In this document: one piece after another, positions 22,001 to 32,223 of the stretch
Layout: each line of letters begins with the position of its first letter
Position numbering within the stretch: the stretch's first letter is position 1
Assembly (NCBI GenBank): GCA_011947345.1
Contig: JAAVTG010001010.1
Span: 124,001-188,000 of the forward strand
Source: Phytophthora quininea
Taxonomy: Eukaryota; Oomycota; Peronosporomycetes; Peronosporales; Peronosporaceae
Length of the DNA stretch: 64,000 bases
Direction of reading: 5' to 3'
Notes under the pieces: generated by a model
The model's database searches: none
What the model was told of the DNA's origin: nothing
Seen by the model: the letters and a program-made list of their open reading frames with translations, nothing else
Position numbers and translations under genes: made by a program

Positions 22001-23799
22001 AAAAGAAGGAGTGCTCTGCGAGGCGTTCACCTGACCACGTGACGGGAAATATCAGAACTGCACCGTTTTGGCCAGACTCGGCGGGTAAATCGCTACTTGC
22101 ACGTCCACCACTGCCACCATTACCAGTTAGCTGGATATAATATGGATCCTCATTGTTAGCTACCTCATGTCGGGAAGCAGCCGTAACCACTTGTTTTATT
22201 CCAGGTAGAGAGTCATCCACAGCTTCCGCAACGTTCAATTGGTCTACAGCATAATCAGTCAGGAATTGAGGAGACTGCGAAAACAGTCCCGCTTGGTTCT
22301 CTGCAACCGCTCGGACACGCGCGACGTAGGTTGTGTACGATGCCAAAGATGCAGCAGAAACATTTGCCACACAGTTGGCGATATCAACGAGTTCGGCGGC
22401 CAGTCGAACCCACGCGGAGCTTGAAACAGCACGATAATCCACTTCGTAGCTAAGAGAATCTACTGCGTGGCCACCCAAGTCGCCAGGGATATCCCACAAC
22501 ACACGCAACGGATCTCTCAGTACGCGCAGATTCAACAGCTCCTGGCGCCGTCTTTTGTGTACTAAACTTTACTGACGCTGAGCTGAATGGCCCTTGACCA
22601 TTTTCCGTCATCGCCGCGACTCGAAAGATGCACCATGAGCCTGGAGGGCGTTCCAAGGACGCAACGACCGTTGGGAAGGTGTCTTTGTTGCTGCTGTCGC
22701 CAGGTTTCACGTTCTCGCTGATCGTGGTCCAACCAATTTCGTCGTCGCACTGCTGCTGCGCGTTGAAGCTAATGACCGGGAACAGCTCCGTAGCAAATAT
22801 GCTGTTCCCTCGCTGTAAATCGCGACGCATGTGCCATGTGATGATTATTCGTGACGTCGTGGTGGATAACAGTTCCGGTGCTGAAGGCGCCTGCGGCAAT
22901 CGAGTTGCTGGAATTGGTAGAGACTCGCTACTCGCACTCCAATCACTCCAACCGATGTCGTACGAATACCGAGCGCGCACACGAAATGTGAAAGACTTTC
23001 CAGTTTGTAAGCCCTCGATTTCATGGCTGCAAGAAGCTGAGCAAATGCGACGATGTCTGTCTGGGGAGCTTGGCGTGGAACGCAGGTACTGTATGGCTAC
23101 CTGGTCTCCAGCTCCCGTCCACTGGGCGGATATCGTCTCCGTATACAGAGTTAACAGCGGCAGCGGGTCTTCCGCCACGTCGTCATACTTCACATTGTCA
23201 AACAAAATAATCCACTCGAACGCCCCGTTCGTTCCTAACGCATTTTGGAACACCTGGACAGTTTTAATATGATCGAGGGACTCAATTGCCGCTTTCATAT
23301 CGACGGCGCTAGCGTCAAAAGCGATGGGTAGAGTCACCACGCCTGCCGTGGCGCGACCTCCCAACGCACTTGGACTCGAACCTTCGTATGACAGCGCCAA
23401 GCGAAAGTATCCGTCGTTAATGGTTGCTCCTACGTCCGCCAAAGTAAAGATCCTCTGCTTGGGCACGGGCTCTGTGCTCTCAGCCCCCGGATCATTCGGC
23501 AATCCTGTCAATAAATCACCCGCCGAATTCCAGACACCAGTACCGGAAACTCCAAACTGCACTTCGTATGCCTCGACTTCAGTGATGCCGCCCGTGCCTT
23601 CGAGTGCATTGTCGAAGGATGGCCAGGATACCAGAGCGGAAGCAGACCCTGGATTCCCAGGAAGAACCCACAGTAACTCTGCTGAGACCTGCTTGTCGAC
23701 CAGTCCCAGCGAAGTCTGCGGGTCAACAGAAGCTGTGAAGGCTGCCAACAGCAACACTGCAAGCCGAGGATGCCAAGCCATCACCATTCTTGTTGCCAC
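19089..23799 (-). CDS. Large secreted FN3 / Gly-rich / kelch / P-domain protein, several frame breaks
   Basis: Starts with MATRMVMAWHPRLAVLLLAA (signal peptide). In order: an N-terminal region with FN3-like motifs (IEGLQTGKSFTFRVRARYSY; SAPELLSTTTSRIIITW), another FN3 (LRVLWDIPGDLGGHAVDSLSYEV), a long Gly-rich stretch (about 21900-21180), FN3 (SSVSVTWQPP, GTYRFRVKPL), kelch repeats (SLTPLDNFLYLFGG, HSMAVIGKRLLLFGG), a proprotein-convertase-like P domain (LRIQLFGPG, NWTLELADTAADG, GSLNTWDISFE) and more kelch (HSAVVYQSSMFVYGG, PPRVFLFGGQDD). Frame changes occur near 22533, 21896-21898, 20252-20253, 19970, 19480 and 19139-19142. Three are fixed by one extra base in a short homopolymer. About 1560 residues, probably extracellular and adhesive. 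The first 395 bp are duplicated at 32224-32618. Confidence 0.75.
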
Positions 23800-23875
23800 T
23801 CAACTGCACGTCCTTTCATCACCCGCGACTCTTGCCAAGATATCGAAGTAGAAGACTCTATTGACGACGTACTTG

Positions 23876-25378
23876 CTAGTCCCCCTCCACTGCAGCGACT
23901 GCGAGTTTCTCAAAGTCCCCCAAGCAGTTGTAGACGTGCGCCGATATACGCACGTAGAGCTGACCGCCAACACACTTGACAGGAGCTTCAATGTGGTGCA
24001 CGAAGTGAAGCGCATCCTGCACACGCTTGGCATCCGTTGACGTGGCCTTGGGGTCGTCCTTGTCGACTAGCACACCACCGCAAAGCCGTCGCGACATCGG
24101 GAGCTGTACGAGGCGCATCGCGTGGCGTTTGTGACGAGGGAAGCGGCGCTCACGCTCAAGGTGATCCGGCATACCCCACGAGAGTACAGCAACTCCGCGG
24201 CGCTCTGTGCCATTTATGAAGATACTTTCGAGTTTCATCGACGCCCTGAAATCTCCAGAAGGCCATACACTCGGGCAGAGCAAGCCACGGACTGTAATCC
24301 TGAAGGCCTGTCCACATGAAGGCGCTCTGCATGCCGTCGAAGAATCCATGCGAGACCACGCGCGGTCGGATCCAAGGCCCATTCTCCCTCGCAACGTGCA
24401 GGAAAGCAGCACCTCGAGCCGAGCAGAACCACTTGTGGCAGTTGCCGACGTAGTAGTCGGCGCCCAAGTCGTCGAGATCCAGATGCAGATTCAGCAGCCC
24501 GTGCGCGCCGTCAACCAGCACAGGAACTGCGTCCTCTCGGCTGTGGCACCGCTGCACAATCTCCTTCACTGGCATCTTGACGGCTGTGTTGGACGTGATA
24601 TGGTCCACGACGACCAGCGCCACGCGACGACCGGAAGTCTGCATCGCGTCCAACGCTGCCTCTAGCCGCCTCAGTACCTCGTCATCGTCGTAGGACGCCT
24701 CCAGCGACAGCGGTTCCTCGTGCACGTGCAGCTTTCTCGTCTTCCCACCGCTTTGCAGACTTTGCAGCATCTTGCGAACTGCGCCATACCTCGTGCTAAA
24801 CAACACGACGGTCGGCTCCTCGCCCTCCTCCACTGCATCCGCCACAGAGCTCAGCACTGCATCCAGACCGGACGTCGCATTGGGCAGCAGCACGAGCTGC
24901 TCGGGCCTGCGCACACCCACGAAGCTGGCCAGACCTTTGATGGCCTTCACCACCAGCGGGAACAGCTCTCTGTCATGGAAGTTCAGCGGCTGGGCGTCCG
25001 CCTGCGCTCTCCATTTGCTGGCCGCGTCTACTGCTATCCTGGTGGGGGCTCCGAAGGCGCCGTGGTTCAGGTACGTCCACTTGTCCAGGTCCAGCGCGAA
25101 CTGCTCTCTGTTACGGCTGCTGACGGCCGCGTTTCGCTCAAGTCGAGGCGCTGAAAGTTCAGCTCCCTCGCCACAGCATCCACATCCACCTCCTGTTCCT
25201 GCTGGGCGAAGAGCGCGCTCGTGGCCGGCGTGTGGAACGAGCCAAAGGCCTCGTAGCCGGCCATGCCGGACGACGTCGAGTGTCGCCGCAGATTATGCAG
25301 CGTGTGGGTGTCTGTGGAGAGCATGGAGACGGTCGACAGGTAGAGCGAGGATCGGAGCGCACGCAGAGGGGGTGACAT
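23876..25378 (-). pseudogene. PLP-dependent class-V aminotransferase-like enzyme, left copy, frame-broken
   Basis: The same gene as 30644-32137 but interrupted. Compared with the right copy it lacks single bases near 25133 (GCCGCGTTTCGC against GCCGCGCTTTCGC) and near 24178 (CCCCACGAG against CCCCAGCGAG). It also has a diverged stretch near 24210. These shift the frame after the LDLSE motif and after ETRKYLH. Motifs still readable are DKWTYLNHGAFGAP, LVVVDHITSNTAVKMPV, VLVDGAHGLL and the PLP-lysine motif GNCHKWFCS. The C-terminus (YNCLGDFEKLAVAAVEGD) has GGGGG and looks more family-like than the right copy. Not all differences are homopolymer slips, so this copy may be truly decaying. Confidence 0.85.
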
Positions 25379-26154
25379 GCGGGGCGGCGCCGCAGACTCG
25401 TCCGCAGCGAAGGCAGCAGCGCGCGGATCATGATGGAGCGGTTGTTTTTTGGCCAATCGCAGGGACCTGATGACGCGACGCCGTTGGTTGACGATCCCGG
25501 TCCCGGCTCTGCGCGTTGATGATGTTAGCGCAGGTAAAAAAACTTCGCCGGCCGCGATAACCGCCACTCAGTTGCCGACTCAGTTGAGCTGGCAGCCGGC
25601 ACAGGATGAGAACGCCGCCGCCGTTTGTCGGCGAGAAATCGTTTCCTGCCTCGGTGACGGGGGCGAACGAGCCACAGGAGCGAACGACAACGGCGAGCTA
25701 TTCTCTCGATGGACAATCCGGCAGGTCGGCATAGTACGCTTCATACCTCTTCTGAGGCTACTGGCTGGCAGCCGCATCAACGATCGTTCGCGAGCGGTGA
25801 TTGTGTGGTGTTGCATCTACGTGGCGCGTTCGCAATCGGGGATTATGTGGGCAGGCCGGCTGTGGTTTGAAGGCGCGTTGTCGGCCGCGCCGCGTAAACG
25901 GCGGATGCCATTTTCTGTCGAGACCCGAGGGTCGTCGAGACTTGCGCGCAGTATGCCGTCGCGTTCGCGGGTTCACTTACCTCGACCTGTTGCCGCATCG
26001 ACCCGCTCACGTATCGACTCGATCTGTGTATGCCTCGACTCGCGGGTCTGCCACCGAGCCTGCTCACGTTTATTTCTCACCCGCACTCACCTCACTTCTC
26101 AATCAGACGGATCTGTTGTACTCTGTAGCGTTACTCGCCTGTCGCGTACTCGCC
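25379..26154. promoter_or_regulatory. Shared divergent promoter region between PLP and bZIP genes (left arm)
   Basis: About 775 bp separate the two divergent start codons. Frames here run far 5' of both genes without domain features and differ between the arms by 1-2 bp indels, so I treat them as leader/promoter. The same region is present inverted at 29868-30643. Confidence 0.55.
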
Positions 26155-27267
26155 ATGACGCCCATGACGCCCATGACGCCCATGACGCCGCCAGTGTCGC
26201 TGCCGTCGCTGCGCCTCGAGCCGCACGGCCCCATGAGCATGCGCCACATCCGCCGCCTGCAGACGCTCGCGCCCTCGCACAGCCAGACGCAGTTCCCAGC
26301 GACCAGTCTGCTGCGACCTGCCGCCGCCGCCACGGGCGACGCGGAGACGCCGCTACCGACGCTGACTAAGCGACGGCGTACCGACGCCGCACCCCAGCAG
26401 CAACAGCAACAGCAACAGCAACCGACCCTGGCCCTTGGGCTGACACTGCGCTCGGGACTCACAGCGGAGCAGGTGGCGGCGCTCGCCATGGCCACGGGCG
26501 GGCTGTACTCGGCTCCGGGCGCCAACGACTCGTCCAAGCAGATGTGGATCGTTTCGGCAGCGGCCAGCGACATGCCGAGCGAGGACTGGAAGAAGGCGCG
26601 GCGGAAAGAGCAGTGCCGCATCAACCAGGCCAACTACCGGAAGCGCAAGCGCCAGTACGAGCAGCGAGTCGTAGGGGAGATCAAGGCGCTGGAGCAGGAG
26701 ATCGCGGCGCTGGCGGCGCGCCGGACGGTCGTGAGCGGCGGCACGGACCCCATCCAGGCCATTGGGGACTTTTACTTTGCTCTGGGCGTCGAAGGCGGAC
26801 AGCAGCCGAGGATGAGCCTGCGCGGCGTGCAGCTCGCGGACGGCGGCTCCCCGGCGCTGCAGTTCTTGACGGACCTGCAGAGAGAAGAGTTCGACTCGAT
26901 GGAGTCCATCCGGCTGCACTGGTTATGGTACCGCGAGCAGTTCCGCGTCTTCCAGCTCTCCATCTCGTCGTGCGAGCGTCTGGAGGCGGGCGAGCAAGTG
27001 GTCATCAAGCTGACGGGTCAGCTGCGGCTGGACGTCTACTACGACTCGGCGAGAGGCGAAAGCAGCGAGGGCTACGGCGCGATCTCGTGTCCGTTCATCC
27101 AGCAGTTCGAGTTCGAGGCCGGCCAGCGGACTTTCACCCGCATCACGTCCGAGGTGGACATCGTGGCTGGAGTGGCGGCCGCCCAGGACCAGAGCAGCCC
27201 GGACTGCACGCTCAGCGTGCTGCGCTGTCTCTCGGAAGGGTTTACCATGTCGACACGGTATCACTAG
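26155..27267 (+). CDS. bZIP transcription factor with Cys in the basic region (left copy, intact)
   Basis: 370 residues from ATG 26155. The N-terminus has four MTP repeats (ATGACGCCC units), then a polyQ run (9 Gln, CAG/CAA). The basic region is about residues 140-165, RRKEQCRINQANYRKRKR. Cys occupies the position of the invariant Asn in N-x7-R. A short leucine-zipper-like coil follows (IKALEQEIAALAARR). The C-terminal half (DFYFALGV, SIRLHWLWYREQFRVFQLSISS, LTGQLRLDVYYD) is a conserved oomycete extension of unknown function. Cys-substituted bZIPs are a known oomycete novelty. Start choice: the first ATG after the leader, shared by both arms. Expected in the nucleus. Confidence 0.92.
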   Translation: MTPMTPMTPMTPPVSLPSLRLEPHGPMSMRHIRRLQTLAPSHSQTQFPATSLLRPAAAATGDAETPLPTLTKRRRTDAAPQQQQQQQQQPTLALGLTLRSGLTAEQVAALAMATGGLYSAPGANDSSKQMWIVSAAASDMPSEDWKKARRKEQCRINQANYRKRKRQYEQRVVGEIKALEQEIAALAARRTVVSGGTDPIQAIGDFYFALGVEGGQQPRMSLRGVQLADGGSPALQFLTDLQREEFDSMESIRLHWLWYREQFRVFQLSISSCERLEAGEQVVIKLTGQLRLDVYYDSARGESSEGYGAISCPFIQQFEFEAGQRTFTRITSEVDIVAGVAAAQDQSSPDCTLSVLRCLSEGFTMSTRYH

Positions 27268-27541
27268 TTTATGATCATAATGAACATCTATACAAGTATG
27301 TTTGTTGGTGTTGTATTTTGCATTGGAAGCACGTATCGGAGAAGTGCCGCGTCATCACTCCATGTTTGCTTGGTGATTGCGAGTCAAGCGTCCGATGATG
27401 CAGACACTTCTCGAAGGATCCTGTGACAGGATAGAGCACAGCAAATCGCGAAGACCAGAATGGCGTGCTGTACATGCGATTATGATTATGATTCACGTCA
27501 TTTTTCGTTTCATCATCGCTTTCTCCTCCGGAGCAGCTGCT

Positions 27542-27922
27542 TTATTCTTGAGATAGTAAGTTTGCCGCGTTGTGCCTCAACCCAACGATCCCGTTATCCC
27601 TGACTTGAACATTTTCCAACTCGCGGTGATTGCGAAGTTCGTGTTCCATTTGATGGCGAACGCCGTCAACTGTTTCTAAAGCCTCAAATTCTTCTTCAGA
27701 CGGTTCCTTCGCGAAAAGACGCTTACGATGTGTTTCCGCTTTGGCCTCACCTTGATTGCTGTGCTCCTGGTTGAGAACTGGCTGCGGTCACGACTTTTCT
27801 TCCGCTGCCGGGGTTTCAATACGCCGTAAAGTCTTCGGTTTGGTCATCCACGTCTCCATTTGTTGGCGACGAGCTTGTCGCTCCGCTTCCCGTTGCGCTT
27901 TACGTAAATCCACACTTTCCAT
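27542..27922 (-). pseudogene. Charged coiled-coil frame with one in-frame stop, spacer of inverted duplication
   Basis: From ATG 27922 the frame reads MESVDLRKAQREAERQARRQ and continues to KTLRRIETPAAEEKS, then a single TGA. It goes on in the same frame for about 80 codons of protein-like sequence (RKRLFAKEPSEEEFEALETV; VRHQMEHELRNHRELENVQV) to TAA at 27542. Composition is charged and helical. The family is not recognised. It starts inside the 3' part of the effector gene on the same strand. A TGA-for-CGA change would account for the stop. It could be a fragment of an older gene into which the effector or duplication moved. Confidence 0.45.
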
Positions 27923-28332
27923 TCGACGCCTAGGCTGTTGCGGGCCGCGGATGCTTGGCCCTGTACATGGCTAGGTACTCGAGGTACCACTTGAAGTTGG
28001 CCTTTCGGTCCTGTCAGACCAAGCATCTTGAAAACTACCTTCGGGTCGATATCTTTGTCCAGCCAGTACTCGAGCGTCTTCCTGTTCAGATAGTTGGTAA
28101 GCCTGGACACTCCCGTGACCTTCCCCACGGTCGTCACAATGTCTTTGAGCTTGAATCCTGTTGCAGCAGTCCGCTCTTCGCTTTCATCTGCCGTATCACG
28201 AACTCGTAGCAATCGATAGCCGTCAACTTGGTTATCTTTGACGGGTACCTTCTTGAACTCTGAGCCGAATACTTCCCCACTTGACAAGAGGATGGCTGAC
28301 ACCACTGCGGCCTTAAAGAAGTTGAACCGCAT
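27844..28332 (-). CDS. RxLR-EER type secreted effector, C-terminal frame uncertain
   Basis: ATG 28332 opens a signal peptide (MRFNFFKAAVVSAILLSS), then RLLR (an RxLR with x = Leu) at about residue 42 and EER at about residue 52, the host-translocation arrangement of Peronosporales effectors. The C-terminal domain has a W-Y-type helix (YWLDKDIDPKVVFKMLGL). As written the frame runs to 27844 with a low-complexity basic tail. From about 27995 a second frame reads a KWYLEYL-type helix and stops at TAG 27930-27932, which looks more like an effector end, so a one-base discrepancy just after LGLTGPK is likely. These effectors act inside plant cells (family knowledge); the target is unknown. It is alone in the 1.4-kb spacer between two inverted arms. 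Confidence 0.8.
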   Translation of the reverse strand: MRFNFFKAAVVSAILLSSGEVFGSEFKKVPVKDNQVDGYRLLRVRDTADESEERTAATGFKLKDIVTTVGKVTGVSRLTNYLNRKTLEYWLDKDIDPKVVFKMLGLTGPKGQLQVVPRVPSHVQGQASAARNSLGVEWKVWIYVKRNGKRSDKLVANKWRRG

Positions 28333-28701
28333 GCTTGATTGCGATCTCGTCTTCAGAGCCCTCGTGAATCTTAGAGTGCAAATTCTAAAAACTATTGAGT
28401 CAATGGACACCCAAATACGGAATGCTGTCCGTGATCATTGAGCAGATCTCTAGAATTACTTGTACTTGAGCTCTGGATGTTCAAAGCCCCAGAAGCTGAC
28501 TCAAAGTCCGGTGGGTAGCGCATCAAGCCGCATCGTATTGATGAAAAGGTTGCTACAGTTATTTAGGCGATGCCATCTCGTTTATTTTCTCCGCATGACG
28601 CTTGCATGGTCTGCCAACCAGTCCACTAACTCAATTAAGCTAGCCAACGCTATGATGCAGTACAACTACTTGTATATTAGAGTGGAAAGTGGACAACGAC
28701 G
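28333..28701. other. Upstream region of the effector gene, 369 bp
   Basis: It holds the effector promoter up to the inner edge of the right arm. No other gene is recognised. Confidence 0.45.
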
Positions 28702-28756
28702 TGCAGAATACAACACCAACAAACATACTTGTATAGATGTTCATTATGATCATAAA

Positions 28757-29867
28757 CTAGTGATACCGTGTCGACATGGTAAACCCTTCCGAGAGACAGC
28801 GCAGCACGCTGAGCGTGCAGTCCGGGCTGCTCTGGTCCTGGGCGGCCGCCACTCCAGCCACGATGTCCACCTCGGACGTGATGCGGGTGAAAGTCCGCTG
28901 GCCGGCCTCGAACTCGAACTGCTGGATGAACGGACACGAGATCGCGCCGTAGCCCTCGCTGCTTTCGCCTCTCGCCGAGTCGTAGTAGACGTCCAGCCGC
29001 AGCTGACCCGTCAGCTTGATGACCACTTGCTCGCCCGCCTCCAGACGCTCGCACGACGAGATGGAGAGCTGGAAGACGCGGAACTGCTCGCGGTACCATA
29101 ACCAGTGCAGCCGGATGGACTCCATCGAGTCGAACTCTTCTCTCTGCAGGTCCGTCAAGAACTGCAGCGCCGGGAGCCGCCGTCCGCGAGCTGCACGCCG
29201 CGCAGGCTCATCCTCGGCTGCTGTCCGCCTTCGACGCCCAGAGCAAAGTAAAAGTCCCCAATGGCCTGGATGGGGTCCGTGCCGCCGCTCACGACCGTCC
29301 GGCGCGCCGCCAGCGCCGCGATCTCCTGCTCCAGCGCCTTGATCTCCCTACGACTCGCTGCTCGTACTGGCGCTTGCGCTTCCGGTAGTTGGCCTGGTTG
29401 ATGCGGCACTGCTCTTTCCGCCGCGCCTTCTTCCAGTCCTCGCTCGGCATGTCGCTGGCCGCTGCCGAAACGATCCACATCTGCTTGGACGAGTCGTTGG
29501 CGCCCGGAGCCGAGTACAGCCCGCCCGTGGCCATGGCGAGCGCCGCCACCTGCTCCGCTGTGAGTCCCGAGCGCAGTGTCAGCCCAAGGGCCAGGGTCGG
29601 TTGCTGTTGCTGTTGCTGTTGCTGCTGGGGTGCGGCGTCAGTACGCCGTCGCTTAGTCAGCGTCGGTAGCGGCGTCTCCGCGTCGCCCGTGGCGGCGGCG
29701 GCAGGTCGCAGCAGACTGGTCGCTGGGAACTGCGTCTGGCTGTGCGAGGGCGCGAGCGTCTGCAGGCGGCGGATGTGGCGCATGCTCATGGGGCCGTGCG
29801 GCTCGAGGCGCAGCGACGGCAGCGACACTGGCGGCGTCATGGGCGTCATGGGCGTCATGGGCGTCAT
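28757..29867 (-). CDS. bZIP transcription factor, right copy with two single-base frame breaks
   Basis: Same gene as 26155-27267, start at 29867. Two frame changes coincide with homopolymers one base shorter than in the left copy. CCC at 29346-29348 corresponds to GGGG at 26674-26677. GGG at 29172-29174 corresponds to CCCC at 26849-26852. All other domains (MTP repeats, polyQ, Cys-type basic region, C-terminal extension) are present. If the two missing bases are consensus errors, the gene is an intact duplicate. If real, the protein ends just after the basic region. Confidence 0.85.
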
Positions 29868-30643
29868 GGCGAGTACGCGACAGGCGAGTAACGCTACAGA
29901 GTACAACAGATCCGTCTGATTGAGAAGTGAGGTGAGTGCGGGTGAGAAATAAACGTGAGCAGGCTCGGTGGCAGACCCGCGAGTCGAGGCATACACAGAT
30001 CGAGTCGATACGTGAGCGGGTCGATGCGGCAACAGGTCGAGGTAAGTGAACCCGCGAACGCGACGGCATACTGCGCGCAAGTCTCGACGACCCTCGGGTC
30101 TCGACAGAAAATGGCATCCGCCGTTTACGCGGCGCGGCCGACAACGCGCCTTCAAACCACAGCCGGCCTGCCCACATAATCCCCGATTGCGAACGCGCCA
30201 CGTAGATGCAAACACCACACAATCACCGCTCGCGAACGATCGTTGATGCGGCTGCCAGCCAGTAGCCTCAGAATTAGGTATGAAGCGCGTACTATGCCGA
30301 CCTGCCGGATTGTCCATCGAGAGAATAGCTCGCCGTTGTCGTTCGCTCCTGTGGCTCGTTCGCCCCCGTCACCGAGGCAGGAAACGATTTCTCGCCGACA
30401 AACGGCGGCGGCGTTCTCATCCTGTGCCGGCTGCCAGCTCAACTGAGTCGGCAACTGAGTGGCGGTTATCGCGGCCGGCGAAGTTTTTTTACCTGCGCTA
30501 ACATCATCAACGCGCAGAGCCGGGACCGGGATCGTCAACCAACGGCGTCGCGTCATCAGGTCCCTGCGATTGGCCAAAAACAGCCGCTCCATCATGATCC
30601 GCGCGCTGCCTTCGCTGCGGACGAGTCTGCGGCGCCGCCCCGC
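29868..30643. promoter_or_regulatory. Shared divergent promoter region between bZIP and PLP genes (right arm)
   Basis: Inverted copy of 25379-26154 with small indels, for example around 30270-30290. It would drive both right-arm genes, so each duplicate kept its own promoter. Confidence 0.55.
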
Positions 30644-32137
30644 ATGTCACCCCCTCTGCGTGCGCTCCGATCCTCGCTCTACCTGTCGACCGTCTCCATG
30701 CTCTCCACAGACACCCACACGCTGCATAATCTGCGGCGACACTCGACGTCGTCCGGCATGGCCGGCTACGAGGCCTTTGGCTCGTTCCACACGCCGGCCA
30801 CGAGCGCGCTCTTCGCCCAGCAGGAACAGGAGGTGGATGTGGATGCTGTGGCGAGGGAGCTGAACTTTCAGCGCCTCGACTTGAGCGAAAGCGCGGCCGT
30901 CAGCAGCCGTAACAGAGAGCAGTTCGCGCTGGACCTGGACAAGTGGACGTACCTGAATCACGGCGCCTTCGGAGCCCCCACCAGGATAGCAGTAGACGCG
31001 GCCAGCAAATGGAGAGCGCAGGCGGACGCCCAGCCGCTGAACTTCCATGACAGAGAGCTGTTCCCGCTGGTGGTGAAGGCCATCAAAGGTCTGGCCAGCT
31101 TCGTGGGTGTGCGCAGGCCCGAGCAGCTCGTGCTGCTGCCCAATGCGACGTCCGGTCTGGATGCAGTGCTGAGCTCTGTGGTGGATGCAGTGGAGGAGGG
31201 CGAGGAGCCGACCGTCGTGTTGTTTAGCACGAGGTATGGCGCAGCTCGCAAGATGCTGCAAAGTCTGCAAAGCGGTGGGAAGACGAGAAAGCTGCACGTG
31301 CACGAGGAACCGCTGTCGCTGGAGGCGTCCTACGACGATGACGAGGTACTGAGGCGGCTAGAGGCAGCGTTGGACGCGATGCAGACTTCCGGTCGTCGCG
31401 TGGCGCTGGTCGTCGTGGACCATATCACGTCCAACACAGCCGTCAAGATGCCAGTGAAGGAGATTGTGCAGCGGTGCCACAGCCGAGAGGACGCAGTTCC
31501 TGTGCTGGTTGACGGCGCGCACGGGCTGCTGAATCTGCATCTGGATCTCGACGACTTGGGCGCCGACTACTACGTCGGCAACTGCCACAAGTGGTTCTGC
31601 TCGGCTCGAGGTGCTGCTTTCCTGCACGTTGCGAGGGAGAATGGACCTTGGATCCGACCGCGCGTGGTCTCGCATGGATTCTTCGACGGCATGCAGAGCG
31701 CCTTCATGTGGACAGGCCTTCAGGATTACAGTCCGTGGCTTGCTCTGCCCGAGTGTATGGCCTTCTGGAGATTTCAGGGCGTCGATGAAACTCGAAAGTA
31801 TCTTCACAATTTGGCACAGAGCGCCGCGGAGTTGCTGTACTCTCGCTGGGGTATGCCGGATCACCTTGAGCGTGAGCGCCGTTTCCCTCGTCACAAACGC
31901 CACGCGATGCGCCTCGTACAGCTCCCGATGTCGCGACGGCTTTGCGGTGGTGTGCTAGTCGACAAGGACGACCCCAAGGCCACGTCAACGGATGCCAAGC
32001 GTGTGCAGGATGCGCTTCACTTCGTGCACCACATTGAAGCTCCTGTCAAGTGTGTCGGCGGTCAGCTCTACGTGCGCATATCGGCGCACGTCTACAACTG
32101 CTTGGGGACTTTGAGAAACTCGCAGTCGCTGCAGTAG
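30644..32137 (+). CDS. PLP-dependent class-V aminotransferase-like enzyme (isopenicillin-N-epimerase/cysteine-desulfurase-like), right copy
   Basis: 497 residues, one exon. N-terminal 80 residues are Ser/Thr/Ala-rich and may be an organelle-targeting or disordered leader. The catalytic part starts at DKWTYLNHGAFGAP and continues with LVLLPNATSGLDAVL, LVVVDHITSNTAVKMPV, a VLVDGAHGLL aspartate motif and the Schiff-base Lys motif GNCHKWFCSARGAAFL. This pattern is that of isopenicillin-N-epimerase-like class-V enzymes; the actual substrate is unknown. The last 13 residues differ from the left copy because GGGG (32104-32107) stands here against GGGGG there. The left version gives a more typical end. 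Divergent from the right bZIP copy. Confidence 0.9.
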   Translation: MSPPLRALRSSLYLSTVSMLSTDTHTLHNLRRHSTSSGMAGYEAFGSFHTPATSALFAQQEQEVDVDAVARELNFQRLDLSESAAVSSRNREQFALDLDKWTYLNHGAFGAPTRIAVDAASKWRAQADAQPLNFHDRELFPLVVKAIKGLASFVGVRRPEQLVLLPNATSGLDAVLSSVVDAVEEGEEPTVVLFSTRYGAARKMLQSLQSGGKTRKLHVHEEPLSLEASYDDDEVLRRLEAALDAMQTSGRRVALVVVDHITSNTAVKMPVKEIVQRCHSREDAVPVLVDGAHGLLNLHLDLDDLGADYYVGNCHKWFCSARGAAFLHVARENGPWIRPRVVSHGFFDGMQSAFMWTGLQDYSPWLALPECMAFWRFQGVDETRKYLHNLAQSAAELLYSRWGMPDHLERERRFPRHKRHAMRLVQLPMSRRLCGGVLVDKDDPKATSTDAKRVQDALHFVHHIEAPVKCVGGQLYVRISAHVYNCLGTLRNSQSLQ

Positions 32138-32223
32138 AGGGGACTAGCAAGTACGTCGTCAATAGAGTCTTCTACTTCGATATCTTGGCAAGAGTCGCGG
32201 GTGATGAAAGGACGTGCAGTTGA

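Larger units (their letters stand above)
23405..27323 (+). repeat. Left arm of 3.9-kb inverted duplication
   Basis: The reverse complement matches 28702-32618 almost base for base. It covers the 5' 395 bp of the FN3/kelch gene, the PLP-enzyme gene, the shared promoter region and the whole bZIP gene. Outer homology stops at GGATACTT (23405-23412). Inner homology fades after GTTGTATT (about 27318). The arms differ mainly by single-base indels and scattered substitutions. Confidence 0.97.

Noticed and set aside
25449..26154. Long N-terminal extensions of the bZIP frame upstream of 26155 (and upstream of 29867 in the right arm)
   Set aside because: No domain features, and the two arms differ by frame-shifting indels here while the bZIP start region is conserved; treated as leader/promoter.
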